DNA from: Cloeon dipterum
Lineage: Eukaryota; Arthropoda; Insecta; Ephemeroptera; Baetidae
DNA: 64,000 nucleotides
NCBI RefSeq assembly: GCF_949628265.1
Contig: NC_088789.1
Span: forward strand, 3,348,001 to 3,412,000
Reading direction: 5' to 3'
A program made the translations under genes and the position numbers. Under the pieces are notes generated by a model. It was given only the letters and a program-made list of their open reading frames with translations, was not told where the DNA came from and did not search any database. Shown here piece by piece: positions 35,901 through 47,100 of this stretch. Within the stretch, counting starts at the first letter, position 1, and each line of letters opens with the position of its first letter.

Positions 35901-38900
35901 ACTGCTGAGAATACATTAAAAATGCGAGCCAAGAGGCTATGAAACAAGCGGAAAATTCTTTTTTTATATAAAAATTATTTCGTTTCCTCCTGAATTTACT
36001 TTATTTTTAATTTTATGAAATTGATTTAATTATTAAATGCTGTTCCAGACGACCAGAACAAATCAATCAGGAGGCACTCGTGGAGCAGCGTAAATGTGGA
36101 AAACAATCTTGAGGAAAGTGGGTTTTTAGAAAGAAGAAACCAAGAGGAATATGATTCAGCAGAGGATGAAGAAGAAAACAGACGCAGGGTAAGTTATCCC
36201 AAATTCCTCAACTTTTTTATTTTGCGGAGTAAAAATAAAAACCACCGAAAAACATTTGGCAAATATTTGCATTATTTAGATTTCCTTCATTTTGCTAGCA
36301 TATCTCAGAAATATAACGTTTTTACTTTTTATGTTCACATATATTTCCGCAATCGATTGATCATATAAATTACAGAGTAATTAAAATCACGTCAGACGCA
36401 ATTGCCATTTACAGCCTGCCGCAAGATCATGTTTGTTTTTCGCATATAAATCAATAAGGTAGTGCAAGAAAATTGAGCTCGTTAATTAATTTCCACGGTG
36501 CTTCATTTTCACCATTTCTGTCCACGTTGATTTATCGATTACGCTAAAACAAAGTCGAATGCGAATAAATCAAACGAAATTGGCATGGAATGCGATCAAG
36601 CGTAAGACCGGCGGCGCCTTGTCTCTTAATGGAGCTAATTAAATTGTTAAGGAGGGATCGATCAGGTACCCAAGGCGAAGCATTGCCGCTTATAAGGTGG
36701 CCGCGGCGAGCGAAAAAATAATTAAGATGGCACACGGCCTGCGTGCGCGCCGCTCATGTAGGCCAATCAGTGTCATTAACAAACACAATTAAAAGTTACA
36801 ACTTGCCATTCTAGTACTAATTAGCGGCATAATGCCGACAGGCTGCGAGGAAATGCGTGCAGCCGGCGACACAAGTGCGCCGGCTGGCTATAAAATCTTG
36901 CAACACTCATTTAGCCAGCCCCTTGCTTGATCTTAATTTGCAGCTAGAAAAAATTTCTTGAGTAATAAATATTTAAAAGGGCTTATTAAGAAAAGTGAGA
37001 AAATTAAATGGTTCGGTTTGATGCAGAGGAGCACTTAGTGGGTTGGGAAATGTGGATAGCATGTAGATAATCATGGTGACCATGATTAAAAGTATAAATA
37101 AAAAAAACAAGATTAAAAGCTTTCCATAATAATGCTAAAAGCTTCTATCTTTATTAAATATGTGGAAACATAATTGTATAAAGCGATTTCAATTTGTTCC
37201 ACACCTAGGAACACTTTTCAACACTTTTATTTCTTGTATCGCTTCAAACAATTTAAGTGTTTTTTTTAACTAAAAACCTTTGGTCAGGCTTTCGTGATTT
37301 TTATAAGATTAAAGCCATTTAAGTGCAAGTTTAAAATAATTAAAGCAATTTCAATAATGTAAGCGGTTCGTCACTTCATCTGTGATATAACACATTAACC
37401 CACATCCTAAAAAACAATAGTTTAATTATTAAAATAATGATAATTGCCAAGCGGGGTTAATTTAAATATTAATTAATTAATTAATAACAAAATCGTTTCC
37501 TAGTTTGGGTTAATTTACCAAATTTACATTAAAATAGAAATCAAATAAATGTATTAATTATTTTATTTAAAAGACAACTAAACCGGGAATTATTGGAGTA
37601 ACTTTTATTACACTGTTTAAATTCAGCTTTACTGTCCTAAGAGACCTATGTTAATATACCAACTAGAGTAAAAAATTTGTTTTAATAAAAGTTTTAATAA
37701 ATATTCTTATTCAATTCGAATTATTCATTTCTAGATAGATACTAGGCTGTCATAATTGTCAGAAGAATTAAATTCAGCGACCTCGGTGTGTAGCGACTAG
37801 CGAGCTGTTTGTTTTCCCATATTTATTGAGTAGGACTTCTGCGGAAATTTTGAAAAATGCCGAGGAAGCTACATTAAATTCTTCTGACAATCTAATTTTT
37901 CAGACTCGCTCAATTTACTTGTTTATTCTTGCTAATTTTCAATACAGTAAAATTAAATACATGTACTAAACTAAAATCATGGATTATTACAAATTACAGA
38001 AGTAATAAATTATAACCTCCAAAATGACTGTAAATAGTAGCAATGCGAAAGGGGATTTAATAAAAAGATCACGAATCACGACAAATAATAATAATAAATG
38101 AACGGTTGCAGGGTCCGGATCTTCTGCAGGAGTGCTGGGACGTGCGGCGAGACGACGACTGCGTGAGCGAGCCAGGCGTCAGCGAGCCTCTTTACGACTC
38201 GATCGCCAGCCTCGCAATGGGGCAACGCGCCTCGTCCACCTCGTCGCTGCACGACCCCCTGCACCGGGCGCGTGGCGGGCCCACCCTGCCTCCCAGCAAC
38301 AAGGTGTCCATGACGTGGGCCCTGCTGCGCAAGCCGTCGCACGACTTGCTGGAGACGACGCCAAAGAAGTTCGTCGAGCCCCTGATGATTCGCTCGCAGG
38401 CGGAGCTCCCCCGGCCACCCCAGCTGGCCACTCCCGCCGCCCAGAGGGTGATCAGACGCTCGAGGGCCTCCAGCCACAACGTCAGCCGCTCGCAGTCCTC
38501 CACTAACAGTTCCAGTTCAAGCCGAAATTTTGGATACGATATTAGTGATATCGACGAGTTTCTTTCAAAGGTCAGTTGTTGCTTTTATGATAATTATATA
38601 GATTAATTGTTAAAAACGAATGAAAAATTTAGAGCATGCACTTATTTCAACTTCAATGGTTTTTTTACTGAACCGTAGTTTTGGGCAATTTTTTGTCTGC
38701 CAGAGCATTTATAAAATTTCAAAGCAATGACAACAAAATTAATCATTTTTTGAATGATCATGTGGCATCCGAAACTTAAAAATTATATTAAATGTTTTAA
38801 GTTAGTCAACTTAATTCTTCGATTTTACTCTTTAAAAATTTCAGCCAGATAAATTTATTTTGTTTCAAATGTTTTAAACAATGAAGTTAATAAAAAATTA

Positions 38901-40338
38901 ATAGAGGTCTCAACCGCGTAATTTTGGGTGGCGGCTGCATGCCCGGCCTAAGCCTAATTTTGGCCCGGCGGCTGAGAATTTTTTCAGGCGGAAGAAATAT
39001 TAAAAGCAAAGTTTGATAGTAATTAGCAGCTCCAATGGCCAAAAATAAAATTTTTCGCCAGCAATTTTCAATTTTTGACTTTTTGGCTGGCACAGCTTTA
39101 CTAAAGTCAATTTTCCGCAACATTCTTTTTTGTTGTGTTTATTTATTTCTGGACAGCACCATTTAATTAGTGAAAATATTATTTTTCAGGCAACCCTGCA
39201 GAACCCAGCCAACATTCCTGTGGTGCTGGCTAGTCCGTGCGTGCTGTACCAACCAGGGACGCGTCGCAGCAAGTCCGGCCGCGACACGTGGCGGCAGAAC
39301 GAAAGCTCGCTGCCGCTGGGCATGGTGGTGAACGCCGTCTTCCGCAACCACAACTGGCTGTACGTGCACACTCCGCACGGCGAGGCTGGCTACGTGCGTT
39401 ACCGCTCATGCCTGCCGCTGGGCATCCTGCCGAGTCCGTGCGTCTCGGCGCCCGGGACGCCGGCCCCCGGCGCCTGGGACAGCCACTCGGACGCCTTCCC
39501 CCCGCCCCCGCCACCCACCGTGCCCAACAAGGTGCGCCGCGGGGCCGCCAGCGTGTGCGAGCGCCGCAACAACAAGACTGACAACGAGAAGCTGCGGGAC
39601 ACCGTGTCCGAGTGCGGCGGCAGCGGCGGCGGCGCCAGCAGGTCGAGACACCGCAGCAGACACCGGACGCAGCGACCCGAGGCCGCCGTGGACAGACTGT
39701 TCCTGGCCGCGCAGAGGTCCGAGTCGGAGAACACGAGGCACCGCAGGCCGAGGAGCAGCGTCGAGACGCTGCTCAAGGACGCCGAGCTCAGCTCGCGCCG
39801 CTTCCGCGCCGAGTCGGCAAACATCGACTCGGTCAGTGTGAAAGACTCAGTGTCCCAGGTGGGAGTGCGCTGTCCGAAACCAAAGTACCCGTCCTCACGC
39901 AAGATGGGCAAGCTGGAGAACTACCAGTACAGGATAGAGCAGAACCTGAGCCAGCTGAAGCCCAACCACAGGACCATCGCCCTGCAGACCGACTTCGACG
40001 AAGTGGACAGTCTGGTCAAGGACTGCGTGTCCGAGGTCGGTCGGACCAGGAGCAAGGAGATGGGCCGGTCGCGGGGCGCCATCTCCGAGTGCGGGGTGAA
40101 GGTGAAGAGCAGCAGGGCGCCGTCCAGTGCCGCCCTCAGTGAGGTGCAAATGAAAACCGAGACCCTGCTGCTGATCAGGTCGGACTACAACAGCCGCGGT
40201 CGCAACACTCTTTCCGTGTCCAAAGGTGACGTGGTCGTGCTCGTCAGTTCCAGACTCAAGGACTGGTTTTGGGTGCGCAGAACTGATGGCTGTGAGGGGT
40301 TCATTCCGGCCGTGGTTGCTGGACATGGATTTTTGTAG
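32904..40338 (+). CDS. Two-SH3-domain scaffold-like protein, family not recognised
   Basis: Exons: 32904-32973, 36049-36188, 38112-38570, 39190-40338, GT-AG borders with matching phases (1, 0, 0), giving about 605 residues. The first exon encodes MLAQLCNPLMARRFKLAPF; the second is acidic and Glu-rich. Exon 3 is Ser-rich. The last exon starts with an SH3-like fold (about 225-300; NWLYVHTPHGEAGYVRYRSC) and ends with a clearer SH3 domain (about 545-605; SDYNSRGRNTLSVSKGDVVV then DWFWVRR, EGFIPA), running to the C terminus. Between them is an Arg/Ser-rich disordered part with the recurring motif D-x-V-S-E-x-G. SH3 domains bind proline-rich ligands, so an adaptor role is inferred. The start could differ, since upstream 5' exons are possible. 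I do not recognise a named orthologue. Confidence 0.82.
32974..36048 (+). other. Intron of the SH3 gene
   Basis: AT-rich with a GC-rich patch near 34840-35170 that includes TTTATAAAG and a GA-rich run, possibly another promoter. A short repeat segment at 35699-35785 is shared with 55632-55726. Confidence 0.45.
35699..35785 (+). repeat. Short dispersed repeat shared with 55632-55726
   Basis: The blocks CCGAGGTCTTTTATTGAAA and GCTGGAAAGGTGC occur in the same order and similar spacing here and near 55632. Probably a degraded transposon fragment; type unknown. Confidence 0.45.
36189..38111 (+). other. Intron of the SH3 gene, very AT-rich
   Basis: Contains the inverted-repeat element at 37755-37891 and the palindromic run ATTAATTAATTAATTAAT near 37468-37486. 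Nothing else was recognised. Confidence 0.5.
37755..37891. mobile_element. 137-bp inverted-repeat element (MITE-like)
   Basis: The left arm begins ATTGTCAGAAGAATT and the right arm ends AATTCTTCTGACAAT. The inverted match continues imperfectly for about 30 bases, with CGACCTCGG facing CCGAGGAAGC. No certain target duplication was found. Only one copy is seen in the window. Confidence 0.6.
38902..39110 (-). mobile_element. Truncated MITE copy (AGAGGTCTCA family)
   Basis: Begins TAGAGGTCTCAACC, then has GGCGGCTG blocks, AAAGTTTGATAGT and AATTTTTGAC as in the other copies. It lies in the intron just before the SH3 exon at 39190. The far terminal repeat is lost. Internal similarity places it in reverse orientation to the 63236 copy. 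Confidence 0.6.
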
Positions 40339-40378
40339 TGCTCCCACATTTGTTATTTATTTCAGCTTGTATTTCTTC

Positions 40379-40384
40379 AAATAA
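40379..40384 (+). terminator. Polyadenylation signal of the SH3 gene
   Basis: AATAAA occurs 41 bases after the stop codon. Confidence 0.7.
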
Positions 40385-41262
40385 ACCTCATGTTGCCAAT
40401 TTATATTTTGGTAGTTTAAGTGGCATTAAATTAAGACGTATTTTATCAGGCCCCATAGAGATTTCGAGCTGCTGAAAATGATTTTTTTCGTGAATTATGA
40501 CAAGCTATGCCAGTTTTATGTGTGAATGACAAGTTATTACCATTCCTGTGCTTAAATCACGCAGCTGAAAGATAGAAGAGAGAGAGGAACCAAATATTAG
40601 TTGGAATGTATATTAAAATTTAAAAAAACGTTAAGAACATCTCGCAATAAAATTCTCAGGAAGGTAATTTTAAATAAAATTAGTGGTATTTGCGTTGCTT
40701 CTCTTTGGTGGCAAATACAGCTAAATCCTCAACTTGAAGACATATAAAAATAGCTGTGTGCACTTAAAACTGAAATCCCTGACAAAGCAAATGATACTCC
40801 ATCTTGTCTTTTCATTAAAATTATTTTTTAACGATAAATTATTTTAAAATTAACGTAATTCTCTTTAAAAAATATATTATTTTCATTTTATTAAGTTTTA
40901 CTTATCAACAATAAGTGTTAAAAACTTAAAAACGAAGAAGAGACCATTGTATTTCCACTACTCCATATATAAGACGCCTATGGTAAAAAAAAAATTGAAA
41001 AGAAAATCCACGGAATAAATGAAAAATGTCCAGAGATTTGCATGAGAGAGTTTTGGCACCCAGAATTTATTTAAATCGCTATGCATAATTTAAGGGGCTT
41101 GGAAAAATAATTCACTTGGATTAGTGTTAATACCAAAAGTTGTGGTACATGTTTTTTTCGGATTTTTGCAGCAAAATCTGTTTAATAGCGCTTTTTCTGC
41201 ACAAAAGCTACATTTTCGACAGAGCTGTGGTGGAAGCCTAGCTTTAATTTGGTGTTTGAGGC
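40385..41262. other. Spacer between the convergent SH3 gene and THOC6
   Basis: AT-rich, with no ORF of interest. On the minus strand AATAAA (plus-strand TTTATT at 41066-41071) lies about 190 bases after the THOC6 stop and may be its polyadenylation signal. Confidence 0.5.
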
Positions 41263-42482
41263 TCACTTGCCACAATTGAAAGACAGCACTTGATCTCGGT
41301 AGTTGAAGTTTGTACAAAAGTCGATCTTGTGGCTCGAACCTGCCATGCACATCACTTTTTGCGGAGACTCTTGGTACGCGAGAGAGTACAAGCACGTGGC
41401 CGAGAGGGGAACCTCGGCCAGGACGCCACCGGTGAGGCTCAGGTGGGTCAGGTGATGGGAAGCACCGCCGGCAAAAATTCTGTCTCCGTGCAAGTCGGCC
41501 ACGTAAATGCCTTGGTCGTCCATGCAGGTGAAGGTCTCGGCGAGGGTCATTGACCTCAGATGCCACAAAGAGAGGAAGGGGCCTCCCCCACACACCTGAA
41601 CAAATTATGAGATTAGGCACAAGCCTTGGTGGCGATTTTGATGCACATTACCAGCCAATCGTCGTTGAACGAGGCAGCTCCGAGCCATTTCCCGAGAGTA
41701 GGTCGAGCTAGAGAATCGCGCTTGTATGGTACAACAGTGTGAACTTCCTTTTTCCGCCTTGGGTCCCAAATTCTCGCAGAACCATCCTCGCTGGCTGACA
41801 AGATTTTGCCGCCGCTGGTCGAAATTTGTCATTCAACTTAGGAGTTACTCATGGGGAAAAAACTTCTTACAAATTGGAAACGCTGTGGACGTAATCGTCG
41901 TGGCCCTCAAAGGTTTGAACTAATTTTCCCTCTCCAAGATCAATTGTGTAGACATTGTTATCTCCACAGCCAACATAAACTGTTTCTTGATTTTCTTTCA
42001 GACTCAAACTATTCACGTCAGGTCTGTCAACATTGTCTCTGCAAACATTTAATGATCAAATACCCATAATGTAGAAATAAATTAATCACGACGTACTTCA
42101 ACGGAGGAATAGGAATGGACCACGCCATATCGGGCTTCTTCTGCTTCAGGATAGAGTCCCAATCATACCCAAGTATTTCTCCAACAGTTCCAATGATGAG
42201 AAAATCATCTGTGGTCGCTAAACTGCTGATTTGGTTGTCAGGACAGGGGCAGAAACGAAAGGTAGGCGTTCGATGGTTGCGATCCGTGGGCAATTCTGCT
42301 GGGGCAGTGATCTTCGGGATGCTACAAATATTCAGTGTTAAGACAAATTAAAAATAAAAAGATTTAAAACGAACTCACTTGAAAACTGCAATCTCTCCGT
42401 AGGTATTGGCCGCTAACAGGAAATTTCCGCATGGCGAAAATGTTTGAGCCAATATGGTTGTGTAAATATGCTTTTCTGTCAT
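41263..42482 (-). CDS. THOC6: THO complex subunit 6 (WD-repeat protein)
   Basis: THOC6 is a WD40-repeat member of the THO/TREX complex, which couples transcription to mRNA export in the nucleus. Exons in order of transcription: 42379-42482, 42097-42321, 41871-42038, 41652-41814, 41263-41595. All junctions are GT-AG with consistent phase, giving 330 residues; human THOC6 is about 341. The start is MTEKHIYTTILAQTFSP, followed by GNFLLAANTYGEIAVF. Later family blocks are VYVGCGDNNVYTIDL, GHDDYVHSV, LSASEDGSARIWD and DWLVCGGGPFLSLWHLRS. The ATG at 42482 gives the expected length. Identification is from remembered family similarity, and is strong. Confidence 0.93.
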
Positions 42483-44161
42483 TTTGCAGCTTGATTTCTT
42501 TCACGGTTTTGCGGAGAAAAATGCAGCGTGAGAGCCTTTGTTAGAACTTTTACTCTCCTTAGGCACAGGCAGCTTGAGTTTGTTTACCTTCAATGCCGGC
42601 GGCCGGTCTGATAGGGCGTGATGGAATCATCGTTTCTAATTGGCTATGGGAAATGCACAGCACACAGTGCCATCTACGGCGGGAAAGTAATGAGAAGAGA
42701 GGCAAAAGACAGGAATGCCATTGCCGCGCGTGACCCAAAAATTAAGATTATTAATAAAATTGGACTTTAATTTTTTGCTCGTACCGGCTCGTACCAATAT
42801 TTCTGTCTGACAACAATAAAATTTGATAAGTTAAAAGATTGCAACAAAAAAATGATACGAGTGAAGTGTTGCATACTCGATAAAATTGTTTTAATCGGCG
42901 CAAGGTAACGCAACTTGTTTACCGAAAGATATAATTTTGTACAACACACACGTTCCCAATCAGTTCCATAAATTCTGTATTTTCCCTTTTGACCGATGAA
43001 TTCTTCTTTTCAATCAAAGATAAAATGATCGATAAAATTGATAGATTATTCGGAATGATTATGTTCCTAACGCAGTATCGTAATATTTCACGTTTTCACT
43101 CTCTGTTCACTCATTAATAACCATTATCGCTTTGCACATTATTTCGTCACGTTTGCTAAAAAAACCTCCACCTCCACAATCATTTGAGTTATCTTGTGCT
43201 AAACCATGAAATGAATATAAATCATTTCATCATTTTTTTACCATAATCTTAAGACGGGAGAGTTTTTGCATGAATATAAAATTAAACTAAAAATAAGTTA
43301 TATTATGCACAACAGTAAATTTTATTACAAGCTAGACGTGTTAAAACTCCTATCCATTTTATCTCTCTACAAAAATCTAATTCCAAATATTCGTGGACAG
43401 ACATCAACAAGAGGATATAATATTGTACAGCGATATTTTTAATCCAGAAAAATACCATAAAATATTTACGAAACATAATAAATAGCAAGCTTTTATATTT
43501 AACATTTTAAAATATGAACACTATCCAAAAAGCATGCGGAAACGAACATAACAATATTGAGCGTCAAAAATCACTAAACACACACGAAGCTGTAGCGCCA
43601 CAAAAATGTTACACAGTTAAATTGTTTTTATTTGTGCTGCTGCGGTTTTTGGGTTTCAATCCCCGCCGTGTTAAATCTCTGCTCTACCGTGCTGACCGGC
43701 GCGTGCAACTACTGAACTGCCTGCAGACAGTATATCTTTCGAAACCAACCTCATGCACTCTTGCTCGTGCTTCGACCAGTGCTGATTCTAGAAATGAAGG
43801 TGTGAATGTGCGTGTCAGAAAAAGAGATTGGAAAGGAGAAATGAGAGGAGAAATTTTTCGCAGACAAAAAATAGATAAAAACACGGTTGCCCTTTGCATA
43901 ACGTTCGTGCCGCGGAAAAAAGTCCGATCTCCAACTTGTCACTTTAATTTGTAGCTAAAGTCTGCCCGAATTTTTCACCATCGGTAAAATTGTTCGAAAT
44001 CACAAAATGTTAAAAAGTGAGTTTGGACAATTTTTCCGTTGGAGAAACGGACTTTCGCTACAAAGTGAAAAGTTGGGGATCAGAATTTTTCCGCGGCACA
44101 AACGATATATAATAGTGCTCCAAAGAAGGAGTTTATTTGCAAATCAGAATTGTGCAAAAAA
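42483..44161. other. Spacer between THOC6 and the MYND gene
   Basis: Mostly AT-rich. A plus-strand frame of 146 codons (43514-43954) has no domain or splice support and is not called. Minus-strand AATAAA (plus TTTATT, 44132-44137) lies 25 bases past the MYND gene stop and is its likely polyadenylation signal. Confidence 0.5.
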
Positions 44162-47100
44162 CTAACTACTCAGGTACATGGCGTAGGCAGCACAGGCGCA
44201 CATTTCGTGTCCTGTGCCGTGGAAACTCATGTCGTTGCTGAAATGCTGGTGCAAACCTACCTGGCACTCGCGACTGCAGTAGGTGGCCGTCTTGCACGAC
44301 GAGCACACGAACCCTGACGCCCTCTGGCACTGCAGACAGTGCCCTGTCGAGTTGCTGTGCTTGCGCGGGAGTTGCTGCTGCTGTGATGGTTGTTGCTGTT
44401 GTTGCTGTTGATGTTGTTGTTGTTGCTGCTGCTGCTGCTGCTGTTGCTGCTGGATTTTGCTGATGACGTGCTCGTTCGTGTGGGGCGGCGGGGCCCGCTG
44501 CGGGGGCGGCTGTTGCTGTTGCTGCTGCTGAAGGGGCACTACGGTGATGGTCGCCTGGCTTGTGGGCCGGTGGTGTCCTGCGCCGCCTGAGTTCGCGAAT
44601 CGCAGACGCTCTGGAAGCATTCCTGAAATGACGATGATTAAAATTCAATAATTTTTGTGCGTCTAATACAAATGCATTACTAACATTGCTAAATTGCCAA
44701 TACCACAAAAACCTTAATTTTAAAAATAAAAAAAAAATTCAAACAATATTTACAAGTAGGGCTGTAAAATTTAGACGGCCCAAATATTTTTCTGAGCTTC
44801 CAATCGTTGTGGGAACATCAATTTGGAATTAGTAATAAAAATGAATACTTAGAACAAAATCAAAAAAGTTTTTCACCAAAATAAGTATGTTTTAAATTAA
44901 AAGGGAAAAAGATGGCTCGAAATTTAAACGTCTCGCGTCAGTTTTGCACCAAAATGAAAAATAGCAACGCTTAAATTAAAAATTTCAACTCCTTCAAAAC
45001 TGCTAAATCCGCGCAACTAAAAATGGGCCTGTTCATTTATATACAGATGTGGCACTTTAAAATAAACAGATTTGAAAGGGTTTTTTACCTTCTGGTACTA
45101 GTTCCCGGCGGTAGTGCGTGGGAATGACATTGCTCTGCTGCCGTTCGCCCCTGCCGTTCCTGCTCAGGTGCGGTGGCGATGATAGTGGTATACTATTTCT
45201 CCGCGCCCGCTCAACATTCACGGGCGGCGACACTCGTTCCACCGCGGGATTGTATCTGTGCAATGGAGGCCTGGCGCCGGTGACTTGCCGGTAGGTCCTG
45301 GCTTGATTCTCGTGATGACCTGAGAATAAATGCGATTAGCCGCCTCCACGATAGTAGTGAATTGAAATAACTACTTTGTTGATACGCCTGGAAAGCCCTC
45401 TGGGCGGGCTGGGTGCTCGAGTGGTGCGCCACCGTGGGCAAGAGCATCGGCGTCCTGCTTGTGAGGTCCATGGGCCCTTCCCTTCCGTGCGGAGGCACCC
45501 CCATGGTGACGAGCTGGTATTCAGTCGGAATCGATACCTGGCCATTACTGCTGGAGGAAATCGCCGTGGTCGGAGGGTGGCTCTTCAAGGACTCAGTTTG
45601 CTTGCGTTGACTAGAGGTTGAATCCACTTCCATTCGATTCAGAATCGTTGTTGGAACCATCGACGACTGAAACAATTAAGTTTAATTTATTTAGAGGTTT
45701 TTCAGCCAGCCGTGCTGCGCCGCGCCAGCCGGCAAATTTTGGGTCACGTGGGCAGCCGCCCGCCAGCCACCGGTGAAAAAGGTTTAAAAATTAAAAAGTG
45801 CACGAGAAAATAGTGTCTTTTGCACTTCACGTTTAAAATATTTCCAGCCGCGCCGGCCGCCAATAAAAAGGCCTTAAATCCCGCGGCTGAGACCTCTAGT
45901 TTAATTTTAAAATTCAAAATATTTAAAACTCTTCAAAGTACTATAAAATACAATTCGAAGTTTATTGTGACCCCGGAAAATGCTAAATTAAATCCTAGAT
46001 ATTGGATGAGCGCAAATAAACTTCTATGTTGTGCAGTTAAAATGGTATGCAACCCGCTAGTCACACTCGCTGAGCAGGTTGCATACGACTCTCGCGTCAG
46101 GCGTGCAGATAAGTAGCTATTTTAAAAATGATTACGATCAATCTTGTTTTAGGAAGGAATAGCCAATCCATAACTAGTACACCGCTACAGTAAAATAATT
46201 ATTATCGATCACGTGGAGGGGGCACGTGGGAAAATGACAGCTTTTAGATAATTATTATACAGAGGGCCGTCAATAATCTTCTTCCATGAAAAGGAAGGAT
46301 AGAAATTAAATTCCGCTGGCTCATGAATTTTTAAAAAACGTTGAGTGTCCCAGTGACGCTTACCTGTTGAATCCTGTACATCTGGTGTTCAGCGTGGGCG
46401 ATTTCAAACTCGTCGCGTACCGGGGAAACGACAGCCGTGCCATTGCTCCTTGGTAGGGTGGGTGGTTTTTGAATTGCGATCAACTGCTCCTGGGCTCTCC
46501 GGGTTTCTTTGATTGCCGCGGGCAATATGTTCTGGAGGTCCATTAATTGCTTAAGAACCTCGGTTACCATTCGGAGAGGAGAGCTTTTCGCCTGAAAGAA
46601 TGACATCTGGCTGAAGAAAACAATCCTTTTCGTTTCATTAAATTAAACATTAAAACTCTTATCGTAGAAAATTCCCCTATAAATAGGGAGAGATTAGATT
46701 TATATAGTGTGTTACTCAGGATAAAGCTCTGCCTCATATAACTGTGCTTGATAAATTCAACTTGAGTTTCCTGTACGCCTATCAATTCCAACAAAATAAA
46801 ATGTTTTGAAATTCATTTTACCAGCCCGATTTTATCAGTACACATTGCTTATGCACAGCTAACAATCTCGGGATATTATTAATAAAAAGTTATCCTTAAA
46901 CCAGATGTGTTTACAATTTTAACTAAACGTTCATGAAAAATTGGAATGAAAAGCAGAGAGTTATCTTAAAACAAACTAGTAGAATATTTTAATATTGCAC
47001 TATTTTTTATTTCTTGATTTTTGGTCATTTCCTTTTACTTTTGTATAGTAGAAAAGAGCCAAAAAGACCATCGAGGTGCATGAATTGCCTCTATATGATT

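Noticed and set aside
39406-39911. Minus-strand and other-frame ORFs over the SH3 gene's last exon
   Set aside because: Shadows of a long GC-rich coding exon.
43650-43670. GGTTTCAATCCCCGCC resembling a tRNA B box
   Set aside because: Spacing inside the box is wrong and no cloverleaf can be formed upstream.
43514-43954. 146-codon plus-strand frame between THOC6 and the MYND gene
   Set aside because: No recognisable domain, AT-biased third positions unlike nearby exons, no polyadenylation or splice logic.
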